11,973 nt of DNA from JBBAEA01 sp041656175 (GCA_041656175.1 JBBAEA010000110.1:1-11973); one strand, 5' to 3'. Shown: positions 1 to 6,749, numbered from the stretch's first letter. The notes: a model not told the origin generated them from the letters alone. Program-made: numbers and translations.

Positions 1-11
1 TTTGGAACAAA

Positions 12-278
12 ATGGCCGAAAAAAGCCTCAGCGACGAAGAACTGCGAGCATTACTCGAGGAATCCAACAAAATCATCGAAGAACCGCTCAACAGCGACAG
101 TCTCCACGACGTTGACTCGCTGGCGCCAAGCGAAACTGAGAATGCAAAAATTCAAAGTGAGCATGAGCAAATGCTTGAGTACGACGCAAATCAACTCTTG
201 AATGAAGACGATCTAGCCCAAAAAGCGATAGCTCAAGAAAACAAGGAATTCGATATTATCGACATCGATGAGCTGTAA
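12..278 (+). CDS. Small, strongly acidic hypothetical protein
   Basis: An 88-residue protein that I do not recognise. About 26 residues are Asp or Glu against 6 Lys/Arg, so it is very acidic. It looks largely helical, with an opening SDEELRALLEE helix and an end rich in Ile and Asp (IIDIDEL). There is no signal peptide, membrane segment or cysteine, so it is probably cytoplasmic. The ATG at 12 has only a weak GGA (4-6) upstream. No stop precedes it in the 11 visible bases, so this could be the C-terminal end of a longer gene beginning left of the window; the MAEKSLSDEEL start looks natural, however. The stop is followed 23 bases later by a strong intrinsic terminator, which fits a real, transcribed gene. 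Its function is unknown. Confidence 0.6.
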   Translation: MAEKSLSDEELRALLEESNKIIEEPLNSDSLHDVDSLAPSETENAKIQSEHEQMLEYDANQLLNEDDLAQKAIAQENKEFDIIDIDEL

Positions 279-301
279 TACGGACTAGAGCCCAAAATAT
301 T

Positions 302-335
302 AAAAGCCGAGTTAGCATCACTAACTCGGCTTTTT
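302..335. terminator. Bidirectional intrinsic terminator
   Basis: A perfect 14-base-pair hairpin: arms 302-315 and 321-334, core GCCGAGTTAG/CTAACTCGGC, loop CATCA. It is flanked by AAAA on the left and TTTTT on the right, so it gives a U-tract on either strand. It lies 23 bases after the stop of the acidic protein (plus strand). It also starts 2 bases beyond the 3' end of the last tRNA-Glu (minus strand), and so probably ends both transcripts. Confidence 0.88.
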
Positions 336-336
336 A

Positions 337-408
337 CAGCGAGTACGGGAATCGAACCCGTGTCGCCGGCGTGAGAGGCCGGTGTCCTAACCGCTAGACG
401 AACTCGCC
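337..408 (-). tRNA. tRNA-Glu (anticodon CTC), distal copy
   Basis: A 72-base cloverleaf read on the minus strand. The acceptor stem GGCGAGT/ACTCGCT has a G1-U72 wobble pair. The anticodon stem is CCGGC/GCCGG with loop CTCTCAC, giving anticodon CTC (reads GAG codons). The T arm is ACGGG-TTCGATT-CCCGT and the discriminator is G73. The CCA end is not encoded: the next bases are TAA, so a CCA-adding enzyme is required. It is identical over its full length to the copy at 481-552. It is the last gene of the tRNA operon, directly before the terminator. Confidence 0.95.
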
Positions 409-410
409 GG

Positions 411-453
411 ATATTCTAATAAACGTTGTGAAAAGAATGTTTATTAGGAATAT
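411..453 (-). other. Hairpin in the spacer between the two tRNA-Glu genes
   Basis: The 72-base spacer between the tRNA-Glu copies holds an AT-rich inverted repeat. Arm 411-424 pairs with 439-453, with a single-base bulge and a 14-base loop. It has no T-run suited to termination and more likely forms a structured spacer where the tRNA precursor is processed. That role is inferred from position only. Confidence 0.45.
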
Positions 454-480
454 GGGGTGTTTTCGTGAATTAAGTTTAAA

Positions 481-552
481 CAGCGAGTACGGGAATCGAA
501 CCCGTGTCGCCGGCGTGAGAGGCCGGTGTCCTAACCGCTAGACGAACTCGCC
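481..552 (-). tRNA. tRNA-Glu (anticodon CTC), proximal copy
   Basis: Base-for-base identical to the tRNA-Glu at 337-408: same acceptor stem, loop CTCTCAC with anticodon CTC, and G73. It also lacks an encoded CCA (the next transcript bases are TTT). Only one base separates its 5' end from the CCA of the upstream tRNA-Gln, so the two must be released from one precursor. The exact identity with unrelated flanks points to recent duplication or gene conversion. Confidence 0.95.
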
Positions 553-553
553 A

Positions 554-627
554 TGGTTCCAGGACTAGGATTCGAACCTAGATTAACGGGGTCAGAACCC
601 GTCGTCCTACCATTGAACGATCCCGGA
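554..627 (-). tRNA. tRNA-Gln (anticodon CTG)
   Basis: A 74-base cloverleaf on the minus strand, including an encoded CCA at 554-556. The acceptor stem is TCCGGGA/TCCTGGA with one G-U pair, and pair 1-72 is U-A, as usual for bacterial tRNA-Gln. The anticodon stem is ACGGG/CCCGT with loop TTCTGAC, giving CTG (reads CAG codons). The T arm is CTAGG-TTCGAAT-CCTAG and the discriminator is A73. It is the first gene of the Gln-Glu-Glu operon. Unlike its two Glu neighbours, it carries its own CCA. Confidence 0.95.
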
Positions 628-675
628 ATAACTCAAGAAAACTGCCCACCGCCATTAAAGGCAGCGGACAACGGC

Positions 676-704
676 TATATACAGCTTTCGTCTCCAAAGG
701 TCAA
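676..704 (-). promoter_or_regulatory. Sigma70-type promoter of the tRNA operon
   Basis: On the minus strand, a -35 box TTGACC (704-699) is followed after exactly 17 bases by a -10 box TATATA (681-676), directly upstream of tRNA-Gln. The predicted start near 668 gives a leader of about 40 bases. The bases just after the -10 box are GC-rich (GCCG), the kind of discriminator linked to stringent control of stable-RNA promoters; this last point is inference. Confidence 0.75.
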
Positions 705-734
705 GCTTATTTTTCCCATTTTGATGGCTTGCTA

Positions 735-755
735 GGGCAGCTTTGAAAGCTGCCC
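735..755. repeat. REP-like palindrome
   Basis: A perfect 21-base palindrome with a one-base centre: arms GGGCAGCTTT and AAAGCTGCCC around G745. Near-symmetric CTA and CCTAC flanks continue on both sides. No poly-T follows, and it lies between two divergent promoters, so it is not a terminator of either visible transcript. The form is typical of short interspersed palindromic repeats. There is one copy in this window. Confidence 0.6.
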
Positions 756-824
756 CTACAGCAAAATTCCCATCCCCATATCGCTCGCAAAGACATGCGA
801 TTTAGCGAAATACAGTGTTTTAGC

Positions 825-853
825 TAGACAAGGCATAGCTAAAGGTCTAAAAT
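825..853 (+). promoter_or_regulatory. Promoter of the helical-repeat gene, with overlapping dyad
   Basis: A -35 box TAGACA (825-830) and a -10 box TAAAAT (848-853) are separated by exactly 17 bases; each matches the sigma70 consensus at five of six positions. The gene starts at 911, giving a leader of about 50 bases. An inverted repeat TTTAGCTA (819-826) / TAGCTAAA (836-843), 9 bases apart, straddles the -35 box and spacer. That is where a dimeric repressor would sit, so control by an unidentified regulator is plausible. Confidence 0.55.
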
Positions 854-910
854 GCGCTCGCAGCATTCGCCAAACGCGAAGCGTGGCTAGCTTATACAAC
901 GATTAGCATC

Positions 911-3121
911 ATGAAAAATATATTTTTTTCTTTAACCCTTATTATCGGCTTTACGCTTACACTATCACAGGCAAGAGCCCAAGAGATACTGCTCTACTCC
1001 TATGAATCTTTTTTTTACCAAGATAAACAAGAGTGGGCGCTGCTCCCCATCCCCACAGCGATGCAACTCCCAAACTCAGATGCGGAGAAAGCAAAAGCCG
1101 TTTTTGAAAAAGTTAAATCAAGAAAATTACCCAGCTACGGAAATACACAACTCAAAGACAATACGGTAACTATTGATCCACAAAAATGTGATTTTGCCCC
1201 GCTCATCGCAGCCGAGCTTAGCCTGAACTTCGAATGGTTGGGTTTAAAGAGACCCCAAATCTTATGCGCTGCAAAGAGCTATCGTGAAGATTTTACACAG
1301 TTTACACGCTTTGTTCCCTTACAAACGACATGGAAAGCGGCGAGTAGCGAAATAAGCGCCAATAGTTACGTGGAAGTTAATCATGAGCTGCTAAGTAGCC
1401 GTGAGTTTAGAGCGCGCCTTGAACGGAAGGACAAAAGTATAGTCGCAGACTTAGAACGAAGCCTCCAAAGCGATAATCGCATCGCAAAAGCAAGCCTTAT
1501 TTCGGTATATCCTTCGCTCAATTTGCCCAGAGCAGAGGAAAGGGTCGCAGAGTTCTTAAACGACAGCGACGAACTGCTGGTACTAGCCAGCGTAAAAGCG
1601 CTTAAAGCAAGTGATAAGCCCGCAATTGTTCAAGAAATTCGCGGAAAATTCAATCAAAACACGAGCTTATCTAGGGCTTTGCAAGAAGAGTGTTTAGATG
1701 GTGCAAACTTTGAGTTGACTCGTGCGGCGATTATTGCCGAAATCAAAACAAACGACGCAGTGCGTATCGAGAATGCCTTACAAAGTGCGGAGAAACACAA
1801 AGAACTTAGTTTTTTATGTAAAAGCCTGCCAGAATTTTACGCGCTTTCAGCCAAAAACTTCGAAACATTATATAAACGATTACTAAGCGCTGGGCTAGAG
1901 GCAGAGCTCGCAAAACAGCTCAGCCCCATCGAGGCTCCGGCGATGCTGCTGGGTATAGCTAGAAGCATTGTGCAAAATAAGAGCGCGGCGTTGAACAGTA
2001 AAAATATCGCGCATAGCTTTATTTTGCAGCATGCAAGCGCTGTAGAGGCGGCAAAGTCGTACCGCGCTTTAACGGGCGATAAAAGCGTAAAAGAGGATCA
2101 CATAGCGCGAGCATTGTACCAAAAAGATAGAGAACTGCGAGAGCACGCGATTGATCTACTTATAAGTCGTAAATCGAGCAATAGCGCGGATTTACTGGCC
2201 AAAGCCGCTGAAAGCATAACAGAATTTGCGCCCAATTTTGAATGGGCTATGGCTAAAATGATGCCAGCGCAAGCTAGGCTTAGCGCTAGCTTGAAGAGCG
2301 AAAAAAACTCGCACAAACAGCGCGCGATGATCATGGCAACGCAAAGACAAATAGATGAAAAATGGCTTGATACTCTGGGCAAAAATACCCATCACAAGGG
2401 TGCAGCTCTAATCGCTCTGGCCGCGGCAAAATCTGAAAATCCGTGGTTAAAAGAGCAAGCCAAAACGGCTCTCTATAGCAGCGACTATGGGCTTCGCAGA
2501 GACTTGGCGTTTGCACTGCGTTTTATGGACCATAGCGATGAATATGCGAGTGAACTGATTAAGGACACGGAGGCGAGCATTGTGAACACAAGCATTGAAT
2601 CGATGCGCGTCGCGGGGCGAAGTGATTTTGCTCAAAAACTTATACAAAACGCCAAAGGCGCGCCAAAGCACACGCGACTATCGAGTCTAGCCAATATCGC
2701 AGCTCTTATCGATAAAAAAAATGAAAAAAACATACTCAGTTTTGTTTCTAATGAAGCTTTTGACAGCGATATTGAAATAAAACTGGCTGCTATTTCATCC
2801 TTGTCCCAGATCGTTAGTTATTCGCAAAACAGCGAAATACGTGAAAACGCCCTACTCTCTTTGGCGCTAACCGCAAAAGATCCAAAGCCCGAGATCTCGA
2901 CTGCTACACTCGCAGCACTCGCCAAAACACAGTCGCCCCAAGCTCTAGCTCCCATAAAAGAAGCCCTTACACAAAATGAAAATATCGAGGCCGTACTTGA
3001 CGCGATCGAAATCTACCCCAGTAAAGATTTAATTCTCCCGCTAAACGCTTGGATTCATCAAAATTCGCAAAGCCCAGAACTCGCTAGGGCGAATAGTTTG
3101 CTTGAGCAAATACAAAAATAA
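911..3121 (+). CDS. Exported helical-repeat (HEAT-like) protein, function unknown
   Basis: A 736-residue protein. It begins with Lys, a hydrophobic core (residues 4-18) and an ARA-QE cleavage site near residue 23, a normal Sec signal peptide, so it is probably periplasmic or surface-exposed. The rest is almost wholly alpha-helical, with repeated paired helices rich in Ala, Leu, Lys and Glu. These are clearest around residues 190-240 and over the last 130 residues, where units resemble HEAT/Armadillo repeats (for example IKLAAISSLSQI and ENALLSLALTAK). I see no catalytic motif. Such solenoids normally act as protein-binding scaffolds, which is the best guess. The start at 911 is the only one that supplies the signal peptide, but it has no clear ribosome-binding site. 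A good promoter lies at 825-853. The DUF192 lipoprotein follows after 41 bases and may be co-transcribed. Confidence 0.8.
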   Translation: MKNIFFSLTLIIGFTLTLSQARAQEILLYSYESFFYQDKQEWALLPIPTAMQLPNSDAEKAKAVFEKVKSRKLPSYGNTQLKDNTVTIDPQKCDFAPLIAAELSLNFEWLGLKRPQILCAAKSYREDFTQFTRFVPLQTTWKAASSEISANSYVEVNHELLSSREFRARLERKDKSIVADLERSLQSDNRIAKASLISVYPSLNLPRAEERVAEFLNDSDELLVLASVKALKASDKPAIVQEIRGKFNQNTSLSRALQEECLDGANFELTRAAIIAEIKTNDAVRIENALQSAEKHKELSFLCKSLPEFYALSAKNFETLYKRLLSAGLEAELAKQLSPIEAPAMLLGIARSIVQNKSAALNSKNIAHSFILQHASAVEAAKSYRALTGDKSVKEDHIARALYQKDRELREHAIDLLISRKSSNSADLLAKAAESITEFAPNFEWAMAKMMPAQARLSASLKSEKNSHKQRAMIMATQRQIDEKWLDTLGKNTHHKGAALIALAAAKSENPWLKEQAKTALYSSDYGLRRDLAFALRFMDHSDEYASELIKDTEASIVNTSIESMRVAGRSDFAQKLIQNAKGAPKHTRLSSLANIAALIDKKNEKNILSFVSNEAFDSDIEIKLAAISSLSQIVSYSQNSEIRENALLSLALTAKDPKPEISTATLAALAKTQSPQALAPIKEALTQNENIEAVLDAIEIYPSKDLILPLNAWIHQNSQSPELARANSLLEQIQK

Positions 3122-3162
3122 AACACGCTTTACACTTCACTCATAGAATAATTTGGTTTTAA

Positions 3163-3774
3163 ATGCGATACGCTCTAGTATGCTTTGTATTATTATTGCT
3201 TTCACCCCTATCTTGCAAACACCAGCAGGCGCCTGCTACAGACTCGCTTCGCTCACAAATCGTCATCGATGAAGCGCAGTGGCAAAGATCGATGGGTTTA
3301 GCCTGTAGCACTAAACGCTCTTGCTACCCACCGCTTACTTGCAACGACAAGCGCTGCGACATTCCCCCATCTATTTCGAACAAGCCCAACGCAGAAACGC
3401 CAAGTTTAAAGTTTACAGATAGCGATGGAGTACAGCGCTCCATACACGTTGAAATCGCAAAAAGCAGCTGGGAGCGCGAGTTAGGGCTGATGTTTAGAAA
3501 ATACATACACCCTGATTGGGGCATGCTCTTTATCTTTGAGTCGGAAGATTACCGTTCTTTTTGGATGCAAAACACCTACATTCCGCTAGATATGGTGTAT
3601 ATTAGAGCCAATGGTACGGTGACCAACATTATTGAGGACGCGGCGCCGTTGCGAAGCGAGCTACGCTACCCCTCCACAGACAAAGCGAAGTACGTATTGG
3701 AACTAGCATCGGGCGGCGCCAAACGTTTGGGCATTAGCGTAAAGACGGTATTCAGCGAGTTCCCGTCACTTTGA
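3163..3774 (+). CDS. DUF192-domain lipoprotein with Cys-rich linker
   Basis: A 203-residue protein. Residues 1-17 are a short signal ending in SPLSC, so Cys18 is the likely lipidation site, although Pro at -3 makes the lipobox imperfect. Residues 48-65 hold four cysteines spaced C-x5-C-x5-C-x4-C, a small disulfide-type module like those in extracellular proteins of Myxococcota-type bacteria. From about residue 82 to 198 is a DUF192 domain with its landmark features: GLMFR near 108, GMLFIFE near 120, SFWMQNTYIPLDMVYI at 132-147, and YPS...AKYVLEL...G...LGI at the end. DUF192 proteins are small beta-rich proteins of unknown biochemical role, usually 110-170 residues, often exported. No obvious ribosome-binding site precedes the ATG, so it may depend on translation or transcription from the upstream gene. 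A large hairpin follows the stop by 26 bases. Confidence 0.88.
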   Translation: MRYALVCFVLLLLSPLSCKHQQAPATDSLRSQIVIDEAQWQRSMGLACSTKRSCYPPLTCNDKRCDIPPSISNKPNAETPSLKFTDSDGVQRSIHVEIAKSSWERELGLMFRKYIHPDWGMLFIFESEDYRSFWMQNTYIPLDMVYIRANGTVTNIIEDAAPLRSELRYPSTDKAKYVLELASGGAKRLGISVKTVFSEFPSL

Positions 3775-3800
3775 ATTGAACTGGAATACATTGAGTTTGC

Positions 3801-3849
3801 GCGGGGGGAACCTTTTTTCTTTTTGCAAAAGAAAAAAGGTTCCCCCCGC
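3801..3849. repeat. G6/C6 palindromic element, copy 1
   Basis: A perfect 23-base-pair stem (3801-3823 with 3827-3849) around a TGC loop. Each arm runs GCGGGGGGAACC, then T6, C and T4, so purine and pyrimidine blocks alternate. It is followed by a C7 run. A second, diverged element with the same layout and the same TGC loop lies at 11776-11825. Copy 1 starts 26 bases after the DUF192 stop and could block or end transcription there, but the shared architecture argues for a dispersed repeat family. Confidence 0.75.
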
Positions 3850-3864
3850 ACCCCCCCTCTCTTC

Positions 3865-3940
3865 AATCGCGACACGGATGTCAGCGATTGGTCGCGGCTG
3901 AGGCCGCGCGCGAAGCGGCCACAGCCTGGACGGCTGTGGC
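3865..3940. repeat. Cluster of GC-rich hairpins
   Basis: Three consecutive dyads. At 3865-3889, AATCGCGACA pairs with TGTC-A-GCGATT (one bulged A) around loop CGGA. At 3894-3907, GCGGC/GCCGC surrounds TGAG, with an alternative pairing of 3902-3907 with 3915-3920. At 3918-3940, GCCACAGCC/GGCTGTGGC has loop TGGAC. The last resembles widespread bacterial REP-like palindromes. None has a clear poly-T tail. Confidence 0.55.
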
Positions 3941-4091
3941 ACTAAAAAGAAAGCAAAATGGTTCAGACTTTTTCTGTACAAACCGTGTAATTCTCTGCTG
4001 AACTGATTATTTTATTCGATGAAGCCGATGCGCGTTCTTGTTTGTTTACGAAAATGGTGAGTTTTTTCCTCAAAGCAATGGCCTCTTATTA

Positions 4092-4108
4092 CAACAACAA
4101 TGTTGTTG
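4092..4108. repeat. 17-base palindrome, possible protein-binding site
   Basis: CAACAACA and TGTTGTTG arms flank a central A4100. The symmetry is perfect over 8 bases per arm, in AT-rich DNA about 95 bases beyond the small-lipoprotein stop. It is too AT-rich to be a strong terminator. It looks like a dimer-binding site, but no promoter is evident nearby. Confidence 0.35.
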
Positions 4109-4162
4109 ATTTGGGCATAAAAATTTTCGTAATGATGAGTGCTAAGTCCTCGCCAAAAAATG

Positions 4163-4208
4163 AAAGTCAAACGACTCGTAGTATAAAAGTCAAACGACTC
4201 GTACTATA
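4163..4208. repeat. 23-base tandem duplication at a gene's 3' end
   Basis: Two directly adjacent 23-base units (4163-4185 and 4186-4208) share 22 positions, with the core GTCAAACGACTCGTA. The only difference is G4181 versus C4204. C4204 is the third base of the TAG stop (4206-4204, minus strand) of the small lipoprotein; the other unit would read TAC at that place. Confidence 0.85.
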
Positions 4209-4602
4209 TTTGAGAACTTAAACGTTCTACATGTAAAATGCTAAAACTCTGTCCAGATTTTGCAGTATATAAGCTATTGCTGAGTTTAGCCAAAACTTCA
4301 ATACTTGCTTCAGCGCCTTGTTCTTTGATTTTCTCGAGCAATTCGGGGCTGGCAATGACTTGTACGCGCTGCCAAACTCCGAAAATATAGGCTTCATGGG
4401 GTAGTTCTAGCTCGCAGTCGTTGGCGCGGTATCGCAATTGAACTACGTTGATTTCGCTTTGAGACTGAGTGATAGCTTTGGCGTATGCGACGCGAAACTG
4501 GCGTTCAGCCCGCTTGACCGCCGCGACTTCGGGCGGTGTTTGGGAGGCGCAGCCCCAGCCTGCTATCATGCAAACTAGGGCTATGGTTGAGGCGCGTCGC
4601 AT
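4204..4602 (-). CDS. Small putative lipoprotein, function unknown
   Basis: A 132-residue protein. MRRAST followed by a short hydrophobic stretch ending in AGWGC suggests a lipoprotein signal with lipidation at Cys18, though the lipobox is weak. The mature part is mixed helix and strand with no family I recognise: a helix around residues 25-50, a central RYRANDCELELPHEAYIFG segment, then two more helices. The ATG begins only 3 bases after the stop of the M3 peptidase lipoprotein. Its ribosome-binding site (GTGAG) lies in the last codons of that gene, so the two are almost certainly one operon with coupled translation. By position it may be a partner or accessory of the peptidase at the membrane. 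The stop codon lies inside a 23-base tandem repeat, so the C-terminus may have changed recently. Confidence 0.72.
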   Translation of the reverse strand: MRRASTIALVCMIAGWGCASQTPPEVAAVKRAERQFRVAYAKAITQSQSEINVVQLRYRANDCELELPHEAYIFGVWQRVQVIASPELLEKIKEQGAEASIEVLAKLSNSLYTAKSGQSFSILHVERLSSQI

Positions 4603-4605
4603 TGT

Positions 4606-6651
4606 TTACTCACTGAGCCACTTTTTGAAAGCGGCGAGTTCGTAGGGGCGGCCTAAGAAGTCTTTGACCATTTCATCGGCATCTTTGGCGCCACCAACGG
4701 CGAGCACTTTATTGCGGTATTCGCGGGAGACTGAAGGATCAAGCAAACCCTTAGATTTGAAGCGCTCTAGGAAGTCTTTTGCGATAGCCAAAGACCACAT
4801 GTAAGTGTAGTAAATCGCGCTGTATCCATCGAGGTGTCCGAAGCTAGTGTAGCTGTGGTCGTCGTTGATGTAGGCGAACGGCGAGTATTTGTCGTGGAGA
4901 GCTTTGGCGAGATCTTGTAGGTGGATATCGGCGGGTTTGGCGTTGTGGAATTGGAAGCTAAGGGCGGCAAAGTACATTTGTCGCATAACGTGTACACCGA
5001 GTCCAACGCTGTCGGCTTGTTTCATGCGTTTAACCACTTGGGCGTCAATAATTTTGCCCTCGTCATTGGTCGCAAAATGTTTGAGCACGTCGTAATCCCA
5101 AGCCCACTCCTCGAAGAGCTGCGATGGTGTTTCGACGAAATCCCACTCACAGGAAATACCCGATTGGTTTGCCCACCTGTGGCGCCCCGCAAGCAGTTGG
5201 TGCATGAGGTGTCCAAACTCGTGGAAGAAGGTCACGACATCTTTGTGTTCCATGTAGGCGGCGTTGTCGGCACTGGGTTGAGGGAAATTACAAACCAAGG
5301 TCGCCGCTGGTAACTGCAAGCCCTCTATTCCATTGAGCATTCCAAAACTCGCCGCGTGTCCATATTTTCCATCACGGGGGTGCATGTCGAGGTAAAAATA
5401 CGCAATAACTTTATCGTTCTCGATGACATTGTACGCTTCGACTGCGTCGTGCCAAACGGGGGCGTCCACTTGCTGGAAGCTAACGCCGAAGACTTGCGAA
5501 GCCGTTGCGAGTAAGCCTTTTTTCACCTTTTCGTATGCGAAGTACTCTCGAATTTCTTGGGCGTTTACTTGGTATTTTTCTTGTTTTAATTTTTCATTAT
5601 AATAAAAGCGATCCCAAGAATAAAATTCGCTTGCAGAGGGATCTTCTTTCTTTTTGCGTTCCAATTGTTCTTTTACATCTATTTCCATTCGGGGTTTTGC
5701 CACTTTAACGACTTCATCAATAAAGCTGGCGACGGTTTCGGGGTTTTTGGCCATTTTATCGGCGGTAATGTACGCGGCCCAACTCGGGAAGCCAAGGAGT
5801 TGCGCGAATTCATAGCGCTGCTCTAGGTATTTTTTGAGCACTGCTTCGTTTGCGGGATATGCTCTTTCGTTAAATAGTTGTGTCAAATCGCGTCGAACGG
5901 CTTCGGATTTCGCGTAGCTAAGTACGGGGAAGTAATCGGTGTAGTCCGTGCTCAATTCGAGGTAACCGTCGGCGTCGCTTTGTTTTGCGGCGATAAAATC
6001 GGCGGGTAAGCCTTCGAGATCTGCGACTGTTACTTTGAGTTTTGGCTTGCTATCGCGGATATTTCGCCCAAAGTCGAGTCCCGACTGCACCATTGCGGCG
6101 TCAAGCTCGGCTAGTCTCCTTCGGGTGGCGTCATCTTTATCGACGCCCGCGCGTTCGTATTCACGCAGTGTTAACATGACGAAGCGCTTGGCTGCGCCGT
6201 CCAATTTGCTGGTATCGACAGCTTTTATCGCACTGTAGAGCCCCTTGTCCATGTTGATTTCGGTCAAAGCAGCGCTCGCCTCTTTTTGGCACTCTTCGGC
6301 CGCTTTTCGCACGTCTGCATCGGGATGCGTGTTGGCCATGAGGCTAGTAACGCCCAAAATCCGCTCAAACGCGATGTGTATTTCGTTCATTGGCTCAAGC
6401 GTGTTCTCCACGTTTCGCACGCCGTCTACCGACAAAATGTTTCCTCTAAACTCTTTGACGAGCCCGAGATTGTAGTCACAGTTGCTTTTGGCATCTTTTG
6501 CGCTCTCATAAAGTATGGGACGATCCAACTTGTTGAGCGTGAACTTGACGTTTTCTTGCTTTGGCGAGGCTGCTTCTTTGCCTTTCGAGCAGGCGAAGGC
6601 TGCGGCGGCTATCACGCCTAAAATTAGTACAAATATAATTTTTCTTTTCAA
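4606..6651 (-). CDS. M3-family zinc metallopeptidase lipoprotein (thimet oligopeptidase type)
   Basis: A 681-residue zinc peptidase of family M3, which cuts short peptides and not folded proteins. The active site is visible: HEFGH at residues 477-481 (zinc ligands His477 and His481, catalytic Glu478) and the third ligand Glu507 in DFVETPSQLFEEW. The substrate-binding tail DGYSAIYYTYMWS is near 609. Length and order match M3A enzymes. The N-terminus is a lipoprotein signal (KRKIIFVLILG, then AAAAFAC, Cys21). That makes this an envelope-anchored version of a family that is usually cytoplasmic, probably for periplasmic peptide breakdown. I chose the TTG start at 6651: AGGAG lies 7 bases upstream and the signal peptide then begins at residue 1. 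The upstream in-frame ATG (6765) would add 38 unlikely residues and fall within a hairpin repeat. Confidence 0.93.
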   Translation of the reverse strand: MKRKIIFVLILGVIAAAAFACSKGKEAASPKQENVKFTLNKLDRPILYESAKDAKSNCDYNLGLVKEFRGNILSVDGVRNVENTLEPMNEIHIAFERILGVTSLMANTHPDADVRKAAEECQKEASAALTEINMDKGLYSAIKAVDTSKLDGAAKRFVMLTLREYERAGVDKDDATRRRLAELDAAMVQSGLDFGRNIRDSKPKLKVTVADLEGLPADFIAAKQSDADGYLELSTDYTDYFPVLSYAKSEAVRRDLTQLFNERAYPANEAVLKKYLEQRYEFAQLLGFPSWAAYITADKMAKNPETVASFIDEVVKVAKPRMEIDVKEQLERKKKEDPSASEFYSWDRFYYNEKLKQEKYQVNAQEIREYFAYEKVKKGLLATASQVFGVSFQQVDAPVWHDAVEAYNVIENDKVIAYFYLDMHPRDGKYGHAASFGMLNGIEGLQLPAATLVCNFPQPSADNAAYMEHKDVVTFFHEFGHLMHQLLAGRHRWANQSGISCEWDFVETPSQLFEEWAWDYDVLKHFATNDEGKIIDAQVVKRMKQADSVGLGVHVMRQMYFAALSFQFHNAKPADIHLQDLAKALHDKYSPFAYINDDHSYTSFGHLDGYSAIYYTYMWSLAIAKDFLERFKSKGLLDPSVSREYRNKVLAVGGAKDADEMVKDFLGRPYELAAFKKWLSE

Positions 6652-6711
6652 AACAAAACTCCTTGCATATAATATTCTAAATAAGCAACAAACAATCGAA
6701 TTTTCCTTTGC

Positions 6712-6726
6712 GGGGGGACGCCCCCC
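6712..6726. repeat. G6/C6 short hairpin
   Basis: GGGGGG and CCCCCC arms flank an ACG loop, directly followed by TACGCGCGGGCTTCC. The G-run/C-run core recalls the elements at 3801-3849 and 11776-11825 and the GGGGC hairpins near 9100, but the interior differs. It lies about 60 bases upstream of the M3 peptidase start. Confidence 0.5.
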
Positions 6727-6749
6727 TACGCGCGGGCTTCCTTCGTTAT

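Larger units (their letters stand above)
3775..4203. other. Convergent intergenic region, repeat-rich, no gene seen
   Basis: This region lies between the convergent DUF192 and small-lipoprotein genes. Its left half is GC-rich and made of hairpins (3801-3849, 3865-3889, 3894-3907, 3918-3940). Its right half is AT-rich, with a 17-base palindrome (4092-4108) and a 23-base tandem duplication (4163-4208). A 55-codon open frame at 4054-4221 (plus strand) has no ribosome-binding site and no recognisable features. Confidence 0.7.

Noticed and set aside
553..735. A 60-codon plus-strand frame beginning MVPGLGFEPRLTG
   Set aside because: It reads antisense through tRNA-Gln and its promoter; peptides of this kind are a well-known false call over tRNA genes.
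4163..4208. A possible CRISPR or iteron array
   Set aside because: There are only two directly abutting units with no spacers, and no cas or replication gene is nearby.
4054..4221. A 55-codon plus-strand open frame in the convergent intergenic region
   Set aside because: It has no ribosome-binding site, crosses the tandem repeat, overlaps the end of the small lipoprotein gene and shows no domain or signal.
4921..5313. A 130-codon plus-strand frame inside the M3 peptidase gene
   Set aside because: It is the antisense shadow of the conserved catalytic region of the peptidase; the minus-strand protein has clear zinc-site motifs.
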